Shown here: positions 7,221-13,895 of the stretch, piece after piece
How positions within the stretch are numbered: position 1 is the first letter of the stretch
Layout of the letters: every line of letters starts with the position of its first letter
Assembly: GCA_964440345.1 (NCBI GenBank)
Contig: CAYTSA010000092.1
Span: 1-15,348 of the forward strand
DNA from: CAYTSA01 sp964440345
GTDB lineage: Bacteria > Desulfobacterota > Desulfovibrionia > Desulfovibrionales > Desulfovibrionaceae
Length of the DNA stretch: 15,348 nt
Direction: 5' to 3'
Notes under the pieces: generated by a model
Told to the model about the DNA's origin: nothing
Databases searched by the model: none
Seen by the model: the letters and a program-made list of their open reading frames with translations, nothing else
Position numbers and translations under genes: made by a program

Positions 7221-8486
7221 ATGACACGTAAAGACCGTACTGAAGGCATTTACAGCCGGCGGGAGGTGCTCGACAACAGCGAGCGCCGCCAATATTACCT
7301 TATTCAGCTCAAGGAGTTGCTCCAATACGCCTACAGATATTCCGAGGACGTAAAGAAGCGGTTCGACAGAGCGCAGTTCAATGTTGATAAATTCAAAAGC
7401 CTTACAGACTTGAAGCACATCCCCATCCTAAAAAAGAAAGAGCTTATCTTTCTGCAGTCCATGGGGCCGCGGTTGGGCGGTTTGTTGACCAAAGACCTGG
7501 GCGAGCTCAAGCGCATTTTCCAGTCGCCTGGGCCCATTTTTGATCCGGAAGACCGCACGGACGATTACTGGGGCTGGACCGAAGGTTTTTACGCTGCAGG
7601 CTTTCGAGCAGGCGATCTTTCTCAGATAACCTTTGACTACCATCTGGCCCCGGCCGGGCTGATGTTTGAAGAGCCGTTGAAGAGCCTGGGCTGCGCTGTT
7701 ATTCCGGCCGGGCCTGGCAACGCCGCCACCCAGTTGGACATTTTGCAGAAGCTGCGCGTAACCGGCTATGTGGGCACGCCCAGTTTCTTGCACCACCTGG
7801 CCCAGAAAGCTGAAGAATCCAGTATGAATTTACGTAAGGACCTTTTTCTGGAAGTCGCCTTTGTCACTGGCGAGAAATTTTCAGAAAAAGTTCGCTCATC
7901 GCTGGAGAAGAAGTTCGACCTTATCATGCGCCAAGGATACGGTACTGCGGATGTGGGCTGCATCGGCTACGAATGCTATCAGAAAAACGGGCTGCACATC
8001 GCCAACCGGGCCTACGTGGAAATCTGCCACCCGGATACCGGCATTCCCCTCAAAGAAGGCGAAGTGGGTGAAATCGTTGTCACGGCCTTCAACAAAACCT
8101 ATCCGCTTATCCGCCTGGCCACCGGGGACCTGTCATACATCTCCAACGCAGCCTGCCCCTGCGGCCGCACCAGCCCCAGACTGGGCAACATCGTGGGCCG
8201 CGTGGACACCACCGCCCGCATCAAGGGCATGTTTGTCTACCCCCACCAGGTGGAGCAGGTCATGGCCCATTTTGAAGAAATCAAGCGCTGGCAGATCGAA
8301 GTCACCAACCCTGGCGGCGTGGATGAAATGGTTCTGCATGTGGAAGCCGGCTCCTTTAAACGCGAAGACGAGCTGCTGCACCAGTTTCGGGAAAAGATCA
8401 AACTGCGGCCTGTGCTCAAGGTCCACGCCCCTGGCGTGCTGCCCCCGCAAATCCGGCCCATTGAGGACAAGCGAAAGTGGGATTAA
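7221..8486 (+). CDS. PaaK-like adenylate-forming enzyme (phenylacetate-CoA ligase family), atypical loop
   Basis: A 421-residue cytoplasmic protein of the phenylacetate-CoA ligase family, whose members activate aryl or acyl acids with ATP and transfer them to CoA. Visible family features are QGYGTADVG (238-246, adenine/substrate motif), LATGDLS (299-305, ribose-binding Asp), CPCGRTSPRLGNIVGRVD (312-329) and the C-terminal lid with IKGMFVYPHQVEQV (334-347) and the end DKRK (416-419). The glycine-rich SGTTG loop expected near residue 100 is absent and replaced by FQSPGPIFDPEDR. The start is ATG 7221 with GGAGAA 6 bases upstream; an upstream TTG at 7188 is less likely. It is the first gene of a run with the ChaN-like gene and mutM. 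Its substrate is unknown, and it may not be a standard CoA ligase. Confidence 0.85.
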   Translation: MTRKDRTEGIYSRREVLDNSERRQYYLIQLKELLQYAYRYSEDVKKRFDRAQFNVDKFKSLTDLKHIPILKKKELIFLQSMGPRLGGLLTKDLGELKRIFQSPGPIFDPEDRTDDYWGWTEGFYAAGFRAGDLSQITFDYHLAPAGLMFEEPLKSLGCAVIPAGPGNAATQLDILQKLRVTGYVGTPSFLHHLAQKAEESSMNLRKDLFLEVAFVTGEKFSEKVRSSLEKKFDLIMRQGYGTADVGCIGYECYQKNGLHIANRAYVEICHPDTGIPLKEGEVGEIVVTAFNKTYPLIRLATGDLSYISNAACPCGRTSPRLGNIVGRVDTTARIKGMFVYPHQVEQVMAHFEEIKRWQIEVTNPGGVDEMVLHVEAGSFKREDELLHQFREKIKLRPVLKVHAPGVLPPQIRPIEDKRKWD

Positions 8487-9688
8487 GCCAGCGCTCTCTT
8501 CTGAGCAGGGCGGCGGCAGTGCTTGCTGTGGCTGTTTTAGCCGCTTGCGCCCCGGCGGTTCCCGGGCCTCGGGTAGACCTGCAGCCTGCAGTGGACCTGC
8601 GCAACAGCATGGGCGAGCCTGTGAAGTTGTCTACGTTTTTAGACAGAGCCCTGGCCTTGAAATACATTCTTGTGGGTGAGCAACACAGCGCAGTCTGCGA
8701 TCATCAGGCCCAGGCTGCGCTTTTGCAGGCGCTGGCCGTGAACGGGTTTAAACCTGCCCTGGGGCTGGAGATGGCAGGCGCAGACTTGCAGCCTGTGCTG
8801 GACCGCTTCAACGCCGGCAAGATCACTGTAGACCAGCTGTCCAAAGAATTGGACTGGGAGTCCATATGGGGCTACGATTTCTTTTTGTATGCGCCCCTGT
8901 TTCGCGTAGCTAAAGAGCATTCCGTTCCCGTCTACGGCCTTAACATGCCCAAGGGCATGGTCCAGGACTACAGCCGCAAAGGCGAAGAAGGGTTGACGCC
9001 CAGGCAGCGCGGCTACCTGCCGCAGTCCATCATTCCGCCCCTGCCCGCACAGCAAGAAGAGCTGGAAGCCGTGTTCTCCATGCATTCCGGCATGGGCCAG
9101 AGCAAAGACCACGGCCAGATGTCCGAAGCGCAGCGCCAGGAGGCCCTGGACCGCTTTTTCCGGGTGCAGGCCTTGTGGGACACAGTAATGGCTGAAAACG
9201 CCGTGGCTGTTGGCGCGCAGCGGCCCGGGCCTGTTTTTGCAGCTGTGGGCGCCGGCCATGTGGAGCATGGCTGGGGTTTGGGCCATCGGCTCAGCCTGCT
9301 GGACCCGGACGCGCCGCCGGCCCTGGAAATAGTTCCCTGGCGCGGTCCCCGGTCCGGCGCTGCAGCGCCGGACCCCAACGAAGCGGACCTTTTTTTCTAC
9401 TGTCCGGCCACGCATCACAGCGGCCGGCTGGGCATGACCCTGGAACACGGCGCTGAGGGCGTGAAAGTGCTCGCGGTGGAGCCCGGCTCCCGGGCCGAAG
9501 CCGCAGGGCTGCAGGCCGGCGACATAGTGCTGACTGCCCAATCCCGCACAGTGGAGTCGCTGGGAACGCTGCACGCCGCAGCAATAGAAGCAAAGAGCAC
9601 GGACAGCGACCTGCTGCTGGGCGTGCTGCGTCATGGCCGGGAGCGTAACGTCGCCATTCCTCTGGCCGCTTCCCAGAACAGCGAATAG
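8477..9688 (+). CDS. ChaN-like lipoprotein with C-terminal PDZ domain
   Basis: A 403-residue predicted lipoprotein: a basic start, a hydrophobic stretch and the lipobox LAAC with Cys24. Residues 55-290 match the ChaN/DUF399 haem-binding uptake fold: YILVGEQHS (63-71, with His70) then DHQAQAALLQAL, GLEM (96-99), YAPLFRVAKEHSVPVYGLNM (138-157) and VGAGHVEHGWGLGHRL (257-272). Residues 314-397 form a PDZ domain (SGRLGMTLE, VLAVEPGSRAEAAGLQAGDI). The start is GTG 8477, overlapping the PaaK-like stop by 10 bases, with GAGGACA upstream; this gives a clean signal peptide. ChaN proteins of related folds bind haem or metal at the membrane; the PDZ may recognise a peptide end or regulate a partner. It may be anchored in the outer or inner membrane; the sequence does not settle which. 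Confidence 0.85.
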   Translation: MGLSQRSLLSRAAAVLAVAVLAACAPAVPGPRVDLQPAVDLRNSMGEPVKLSTFLDRALALKYILVGEQHSAVCDHQAQAALLQALAVNGFKPALGLEMAGADLQPVLDRFNAGKITVDQLSKELDWESIWGYDFFLYAPLFRVAKEHSVPVYGLNMPKGMVQDYSRKGEEGLTPRQRGYLPQSIIPPLPAQQEELEAVFSMHSGMGQSKDHGQMSEAQRQEALDRFFRVQALWDTVMAENAVAVGAQRPGPVFAAVGAGHVEHGWGLGHRLSLLDPDAPPALEIVPWRGPRSGAAAPDPNEADLFFYCPATHHSGRLGMTLEHGAEGVKVLAVEPGSRAEAAGLQAGDIVLTAQSRTVESLGTLHAAAIEAKSTDSDLLLGVLRHGRERNVAIPLAASQNSE

Positions 9689-9692
9689 CCCC

Positions 9693-10523
9693 ATGCCGGA
9701 ATTGCCGGAAGTGCACACCATCGCCTGCGGCCTGGAGCCGGAAACGGCAGGCCGCGTTATCCAGGCCGTGGATATTCTGTGGCCTGGGTCCGTGCACGGC
9801 CCTGTCACAGCCTTTCAGGACGCCTTGGCCGGCGCGAGCGTAGTTTCTGTGGGCCGGCGGGCAAAGCTGCTGCTGTTCCACCTGGAGGGGGCCGGGGGCG
9901 CGCCCCTGGTCATGGCCGCCCACCTGAAAATGACCGGCCGCTTCTTTTTTCCGGAAGGCGGCCCGACTGCAGATTCCCACGCCCGCGTTGTGTTCCGGTT
10001 GGACAACTGCCGGGAGCTGGTATTTCACGACATGCGCAAATTCGGCTATGTGCGGCTGTTCACGCCTGGGCAGTTGCAGGAGTGGGATTTTTATAAAAAC
10101 CTGGGGCCGGAGCCTTTGGAACTGGACGCCGCTGGTTTTCTGGACCGCTTCCGGAACCGCCGGGGCAGCATAAAAGCCTTGTTGCTGAATCAGTCAGTCA
10201 TTGCCGGCATTGGCAACATTTATGCCGATGAGTCGCTGTTTCGAGCTGGCATCCGGCCAGACGCCCAGGCCAACCAAGTAAGCGAAGCCCGGCTGAAGAG
10301 GCTATACACCGCCGTGCAAGATGTGCTGCAGGAAGCCATAGCCGCCTGCGGCAGCTCCATACGCGACTACCGAGACGCGCGCGGCGACGCCGGCGCTTTT
10401 CAAAACAGTTTTCGGGTGTACGGACGCAAGGGTTTGTCGTGCCCGGTCTGCGGCAGAGCGCTGCACGGCGTCAAGGTAGCCGGCCGGAGCAGCTGTTTTT
10501 GCCCCCTGTGCCAGCGAACCTGA
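9693..10523 (+). CDS. mutM: Formamidopyrimidine-DNA glycosylase (Fpg/MutM)
   Basis: Base-excision repair glycosylase/AP lyase that removes 8-oxoguanine and formamidopyrimidines. The 276-residue protein has the catalytic N-terminus PELPEVHT (Pro2, Glu3), Lys58, the void-filling residues Met80, Arg115 and Phe117 (HLKMTG, DMRKFG), NQSVIAGIGNIYADE (166-180, helix-two-turn-helix) and a C-terminal zinc finger with Cys250, Cys253, Cys270 and Cys273, plus Arg265. The ATG at 9693 starts 4 bases after the ChaN-like stop. It has no strong ribosome site of its own, so it is probably translationally coupled. It is convergent with the next gene, with a 19-base gap and no clear terminator. Confidence 0.98.
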   Translation: MPELPEVHTIACGLEPETAGRVIQAVDILWPGSVHGPVTAFQDALAGASVVSVGRRAKLLLFHLEGAGGAPLVMAAHLKMTGRFFFPEGGPTADSHARVVFRLDNCRELVFHDMRKFGYVRLFTPGQLQEWDFYKNLGPEPLELDAAGFLDRFRNRRGSIKALLLNQSVIAGIGNIYADESLFRAGIRPDAQANQVSEARLKRLYTAVQDVLQEAIAACGSSIRDYRDARGDAGAFQNSFRVYGRKGLSCPVCGRALHGVKVAGRSSCFCPLCQRT

Positions 10524-10542
10524 AGGTTTTGCAACACCCAGG

Positions 10543-11649
10543 TTATGCTTCTGCACGGCCCTGGCGGTAAGCGCGCAGGGTGTAGCGGGCCACGGCCGAC
10601 ATTTCGCCCAGCCAATTGGTTGCAGGCTTGGGAGCCGGTCCGTAGTCAGCCGGTTCCGGGGCGGGCTTGGGCGCTCCGGCTATGCGGCGGCGCAACACCC
10701 GGGCTTCTTCAGCCTGGCCGTGTTCGCTCATGGCGGAGCACAGGTTGCGGGCGGCGCTGGCCGGGTCGTTGGTGAACAGGCAGGCCCGGGCTATGCGGCC
10801 GTAGACTTCCGGTCCTTTGTCGTTTTTCAAGGCCATGGATACGGCGCGGGCCGCGCCCTCGTAGTCGCCTTGCTTCAGCCGGTGTTCGGCCAGACTGTGC
10901 ACCGGGTCTGGAGCGTGGGGGTCAATGCGCCGCAGTTGGGCGAAAATGCCGTCGGCCCGGGCCGGGTCGTTTTCGATGCACAGCTCGGCTGCAGCCAGCA
11001 GGTGCTCACGCTGCTTGTCCGGCCGGCCCAGCTCTTTCCAGTATTTGGCCATCCCGTAGTGGGCGTCGGCGGATTCGGGGTCCAGCTGCAAGGCGGTTTC
11101 AAAGCAGCCCTTGGCGTCCGCAAAGCGCCGGGTGCGCAAGGCGGCCTGGCCCTTTTCCGCCCATTCGGCGGAAGTGGGTTCTGGAGTTTTGGGAGTTTTC
11201 CATTCATGCAACGCCTCGGCAAAGGCTTTTTCACTCGCCCCCTCCACGTGGGCCGGCTGTTCTTTGCGTAAGGCGAGAATACGCCGCAGAGTCGCTGTCA
11301 GGTCGTTCAGGGAATACGGCCGCCGCAGCACAGCCCAAAAACCCGCGGCTACAGCCTGGGCGGCGCACACGTCGTCGGTGCAGGCAATGATCAGCGGCAG
11401 AGCGGCCAAGTTTGGATGCAGGCGAACCAGCCGGGCAAAATCATGCCCGCTCATGTCCTCCAGTTGTTCATGGCAAACAACCAAGGCTACGCGGCTTTTG
11501 GCCAGCTCCTGCGCAGCTTGCACGCCAGAGCCGGCTATGACGGCGTCGGCAAAGCCCAGTCGGCGAAGCATGGACCGGTCCAGCCTGCCTGCTTCAAGGC
11601 TGTTGGTGAGTATAAGCGCAGTGCGGTTGCGCGGCGGGGTCTTTCCCAT
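10543..11649 (-). CDS. Pseudo-receiver domain protein with TPR repeats
   Basis: A 368-residue soluble protein. Residues 9-127 have a receiver-like fold pattern (ALILTNSLEAGRLDRSMLR, then ALVVCHEQLEDMSGHDF, then LRRPYSLNDLTATL). The phosphorylation residues are lost: the acidic pair is replaced by TNSLE, the phosphoacceptor Asp by His60 and the conserved Lys by Arg109. Residues 161-300 carry several 34-residue TPR units, the first beginning AEWAEKGQAALRTRRFADAK and continuing through PESADAHYGMAKYWKELGR. The C-terminal 60 residues are Pro/Ala-rich with a short basic end. It has no output DNA-binding domain, so it is probably a protein-protein adaptor. The ATG at 11649 has AGGAGG 9 bases upstream. 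It lies 99 bases after the MogA-like gene in the same direction. Confidence 0.82.
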   Translation of the reverse strand: MGKTPPRNRTALILTNSLEAGRLDRSMLRRLGFADAVIAGSGVQAAQELAKSRVALVVCHEQLEDMSGHDFARLVRLHPNLAALPLIIACTDDVCAAQAVAAGFWAVLRRPYSLNDLTATLRRILALRKEQPAHVEGASEKAFAEALHEWKTPKTPEPTSAEWAEKGQAALRTRRFADAKGCFETALQLDPESADAHYGMAKYWKELGRPDKQREHLLAAAELCIENDPARADGIFAQLRRIDPHAPDPVHSLAEHRLKQGDYEGAARAVSMALKNDKGPEVYGRIARACLFTNDPASAARNLCSAMSEHGQAEEARVLRRRIAGAPKPAPEPADYGPAPKPATNWLGEMSAVARYTLRAYRQGRAEA

Positions 11650-11748
11650 GGCGTGTGTCCTCCTAGTGATATCAGGCTACACACCACGTATCGACGGATT
11701 GAGAAATTCCTTTACAGGATTTTTCCGTTTTGCGGCGGTCCTTCTACT

Positions 11749-12522
11749 CTACCGGGCGCAGTCAGCCGCATCGCCGTGCAATTTATCCAAGGCGTGGGGA
11801 ACGGCCGGCAGCACGGCTTCCAGTCCTTCCTTAACGCCTTTGGGACTGCCAGGCAGGGAGAGCAACAAGGCGCCGCCCAGAGTTCCGGCCACAGCCCGGG
11901 AGATTATGGCGTGCGGGGTCTTGGCTATGCCGGCGGCGGTGATGGCTCGTTCAAAGCCTGGCAGCCGCTTGTCCAGCATGGGGGCCAGGGCTTCCGGGGT
12001 TATGTCCCTGGGGCCAAGCCCGGTTCCACCGGTGGTGACAATGAGATCAAAACCGGCTTCCAGGGCCAGGCTGGCCACCAGACCTTTCAGCCGGTCCGGG
12101 TCGTCCGGCAGAATGAACCCCTGATGCAGGCAGACAGTCGTGGCGGCAGATACAGTTTCTGCAATGAGCGGCCCAGCAGTGTCTTCGCGTTGGCCGGCGG
12201 CGCCCTTGTCGCTCAGGGTTATCCAGGCCAGAGAAATACCGTTTTTGGCAATGGCGGCGGCAATTGTTTCTTGCGGCTGCAATGGCCGAAGAACGGAAGC
12301 CCACCAGGCCGGCGCCGCGTGGGGCAGACCCGGGACGAGCATCGGAGTGACAGCTTGAAGGACGGCTCCGGCGGCGTCGTTCAGGGTCTCGCCGGCCCGC
12401 AGTTGCGGCAGGGGAGACGCGCTGCGCACGGCCAGCGGATGTTCCGCCGCCGTCAGCAACGCAAGGCCGCCGGTTTTCAGAGACCAGTCAGGCGCAGTAA
12501 GTTTCAGGGTGTTTTCAATCAT
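11749..12522 (-). CDS. MogA/MoaB-family molybdopterin adenylyltransferase with N-terminal extension
   Basis: Molybdenum cofactor enzyme that adenylates molybdopterin before metal insertion. The MogA/MoaB fold covers about residues 97-250: WITLSDKGAAGQREDTAGP (from 100), DLIVTTGGTGLGPRDITPEA (159-178, with the catalytic-site Asp173) and LLSLPGSPKGVKEGLEAVLP (220-239). The first 95 or so residues are extra compared with stand-alone MogA, and I do not recognise a domain in them. ATG 12522 was chosen because GGGAG lies 5 bases upstream; ATG 12534 and TTG 12549 are alternatives in frame. It is divergent from rfbA. The cofactor would serve formate dehydrogenases and other molybdenum or tungsten enzymes usual in sulfate reducers. 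It could equally be called moaB. Confidence 0.88.
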   Translation of the reverse strand: MIENTLKLTAPDWSLKTGGLALLTAAEHPLAVRSASPLPQLRAGETLNDAAGAVLQAVTPMLVPGLPHAAPAWWASVLRPLQPQETIAAAIAKNGISLAWITLSDKGAAGQREDTAGPLIAETVSAATTVCLHQGFILPDDPDRLKGLVASLALEAGFDLIVTTGGTGLGPRDITPEALAPMLDKRLPGFERAITAAGIAKTPHAIISRAVAGTLGGALLLSLPGSPKGVKEGLEAVLPAVPHALDKLHGDAADCAR

Positions 12523-12601
12523 CTGTGCTCCCATGTTTTCTTTCAGCAAAAAATGGCATATACATTATAAACCTATTCGCAATCAGAGCCAAGGAGAGAG
12601 T

Positions 12602-13483
12602 ATGAAAGGCGTCATTCTGGCCGGTGGGTCTGGAACCAGGCTCTATCCCATCACCCGCGGCGTGTGCAAGCAGCTTTTGCCCGTGTACGACAAGCCCATG
12701 ATCTACTACCCCCTATCGGTGCTCATGCTGGCGGGCGTCAAGGATATCGCCATTATTTCCACGCCCAGAGATTTGCCCCGGTTCGAGGAGATACTGGGCG
12801 ACGGCTCCCAGCTTGGCATGTCGTTCACCTACATTGTCCAGCCGGCGCCGGAAGGTATTGCCCAGGCGTTCATACTGGCCCGGGACTTTATCGGAAGCGA
12901 CACAGTGGCCCTGGTGTTGGGCGACAACATATTCTACGGCCAGGGACTTTCGTTTATGCTGCGCGGCTGCGTGGAGCTGGATCACGGCGGCATTGTCTTC
13001 GGCTACAAGGTCCGGGATCCAGAGCGCTACGGCGTCGTGGAGTTTGACGACATTCAGAATGTTATCTCCATTGAAGAGAAGCCTGCCAAGCCCAAGTCGC
13101 GTTATGCCGTGACCGGGTTGTATTTTTATGACAACGCAGTGTGCAACATGGCGGAGCAGTTGACCCCGTCTGCCCGGGGGGAGCTGGAAATAACCGACCT
13201 GAACAACGAATACTTGCGCCGTGGCAAACTGAAAGTGGAGATCATGGGCCGCGGTTTTGCCTGGCTGGACACTGGGACCCACGAATCATTGCACCATGCG
13301 TCAAATTTTGTACAGGTTGTCCAGGACCGGCAAGGCTCCAAAATCGGCTGCATCGAAGAAATAGCCTTCCGCATGGGCTACATAGACCGCAGCCAGCTGG
13401 AGACCCTGGCCCAGGAGATGATCAAGAACGAGTACGGCCGGTATCTGATGGACGTGGCTGAAGAGGTGGAGCTGGGCTTGTAG
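12602..13483 (+). CDS. rfbA: Glucose-1-phosphate thymidylyltransferase
   Basis: Makes dTDP-glucose from dTTP and glucose-1-phosphate, the first step to dTDP-rhamnose and other deoxysugars of surface polysaccharides. The protein is 293 residues, standard length. Visible features are the nucleotide-binding loop LAGGSGTRLYP (6-16), KQLLPVYDKPMIYYPLS (23-39), ISTPRDLPRFEEILGDGSQLG (52-72), LGDNIFYG (106-113), EEKPAKPKSRYAVTGLYFYD (158-177) and WLDTGTHESL near 222. ATG 12602 follows AAGGAG with 5 bases spacing. No rfbB, rfbC or rfbD is in the window, so either they lie elsewhere or this is an isolated copy. Confidence 0.97.
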   Translation: MKGVILAGGSGTRLYPITRGVCKQLLPVYDKPMIYYPLSVLMLAGVKDIAIISTPRDLPRFEEILGDGSQLGMSFTYIVQPAPEGIAQAFILARDFIGSDTVALVLGDNIFYGQGLSFMLRGCVELDHGGIVFGYKVRDPERYGVVEFDDIQNVISIEEKPAKPKSRYAVTGLYFYDNAVCNMAEQLTPSARGELEITDLNNEYLRRGKLKVEIMGRGFAWLDTGTHESLHHASNFVQVVQDRQGSKIGCIEEIAFRMGYIDRSQLETLAQEMIKNEYGRYLMDVAEEVELGL

Positions 13484-13500
13484 GAGTTTGCAGCTGTAAA

Positions 13501-13533
13501 GCCCCTGCTCTGAGGGAAATTTAAAGCAGGGGC
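13501..13533. terminator. Hairpin between convergent rfbA and the small membrane gene
   Basis: GCCCCTGCT (13501-13509) pairs with AGCAGGGGC (13525-13533), a perfect 9-bp GC-rich stem with a 15-base loop. It lies 17 bases after the rfbA stop and 35 bases beyond the stop of the minus-strand small gene. It has no long T-run: TTTA follows on the minus strand, none on the plus strand. It may serve both genes. Confidence 0.55.
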
Positions 13534-13568
13534 GCACGAAACTGTGTTGCGGGAAAGCAGGCTGCGGC

Positions 13569-13709
13569 TTAGTGGTCCAGATGGTCGCCTTTGAAAATAC
13601 GGTAAATAGCGGTGACTACAATAATAGTCATGTAGATGAAAATGCCGGCCACGCCGACAAACCCGGCCGGGGTGGACTGCATGGCGTTCTGAATGAGTTC
13701 GCTGATCAT
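13569..13709 (-). CDS. Small single-span membrane protein, 46 residues, function unknown
   Basis: The ATG at 13709 has a strong ribosome site (AAGGAGAGA, 8 bases upstream), which decides the start over an upstream in-frame ATG at 13775. The protein begins MISELIQNAMQSTPAGFVGV. A hydrophobic helix follows (GIFIYMTIIVVTAIYRIF, about 23-40) and the tail is KGDHLDH. The basic residues after the helix put the C-terminus probably in the cytoplasm. Its form resembles small accessory subunits of transporters or membrane redox complexes, but I do not recognise the family. It is a separate transcription unit, divergent from the HPPD-like gene. Confidence 0.7.
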   Translation of the reverse strand: MISELIQNAMQSTPAGFVGVAGIFIYMTIIVVTAIYRIFKGDHLDH

Positions 13710-13748
13710 GTTGGTCTCTCCTTGTGAAAAACGTGACGGCCCTGGCAG

Positions 13749-13775
13749 ATTGTCCCCAAGCCGCGTGTTTGTCAA
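13749..13775 (-). promoter_or_regulatory. Candidate promoter of the small membrane protein gene
   Basis: On the minus strand a perfect TTGACA (13775-13770) is followed after 15 bases by GACAAT (13754-13749), 4/6 to the -10 consensus. The -35 lies within a palindrome TTTGTC-AA-GACAAA (13768-13781), a candidate operator. The spacing is short, and the regulator is unknown. Confidence 0.4.
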
Positions 13776-13810
13776 GACAAAAACGAGGCAAACGAAAACA
13801 GGGCAAAGAA

Positions 13811-13816
13811 TATACT
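13811..13816 (+). promoter_or_regulatory. Candidate -10 element upstream of the HPPD-like gene
   Basis: TATACT (5/6 to consensus) lies inside a small inverted repeat GGGCA (13801-13805) / TGCCC (13816-13820), about 80 bases upstream of the ATG. No good -35 is seen at the expected distance, so an activator would be needed if this is used. Confidence 0.3.
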
Positions 13817-13895
13817 GCCCGGAGTCTTGGAAAAAAATGGCGCTCAGCTACACTGGCGGACAAACTTTGCACACTGCATATCAGGAGAACAAAAA

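Noticed and set aside
8639..9808. A 389-residue minus-strand open frame
   Set aside because: It covers the ChaN-PDZ gene and the start of mutM in antisense and has no recognisable motif.
12554..12570. TGGCAT-N5-TTATA upstream of rfbA as a sigma-54 promoter
   Set aside because: The -12 TTGC element is absent, and rfbA has no reason to be sigma-54 dependent; it is better seen as AT-rich promoter DNA.
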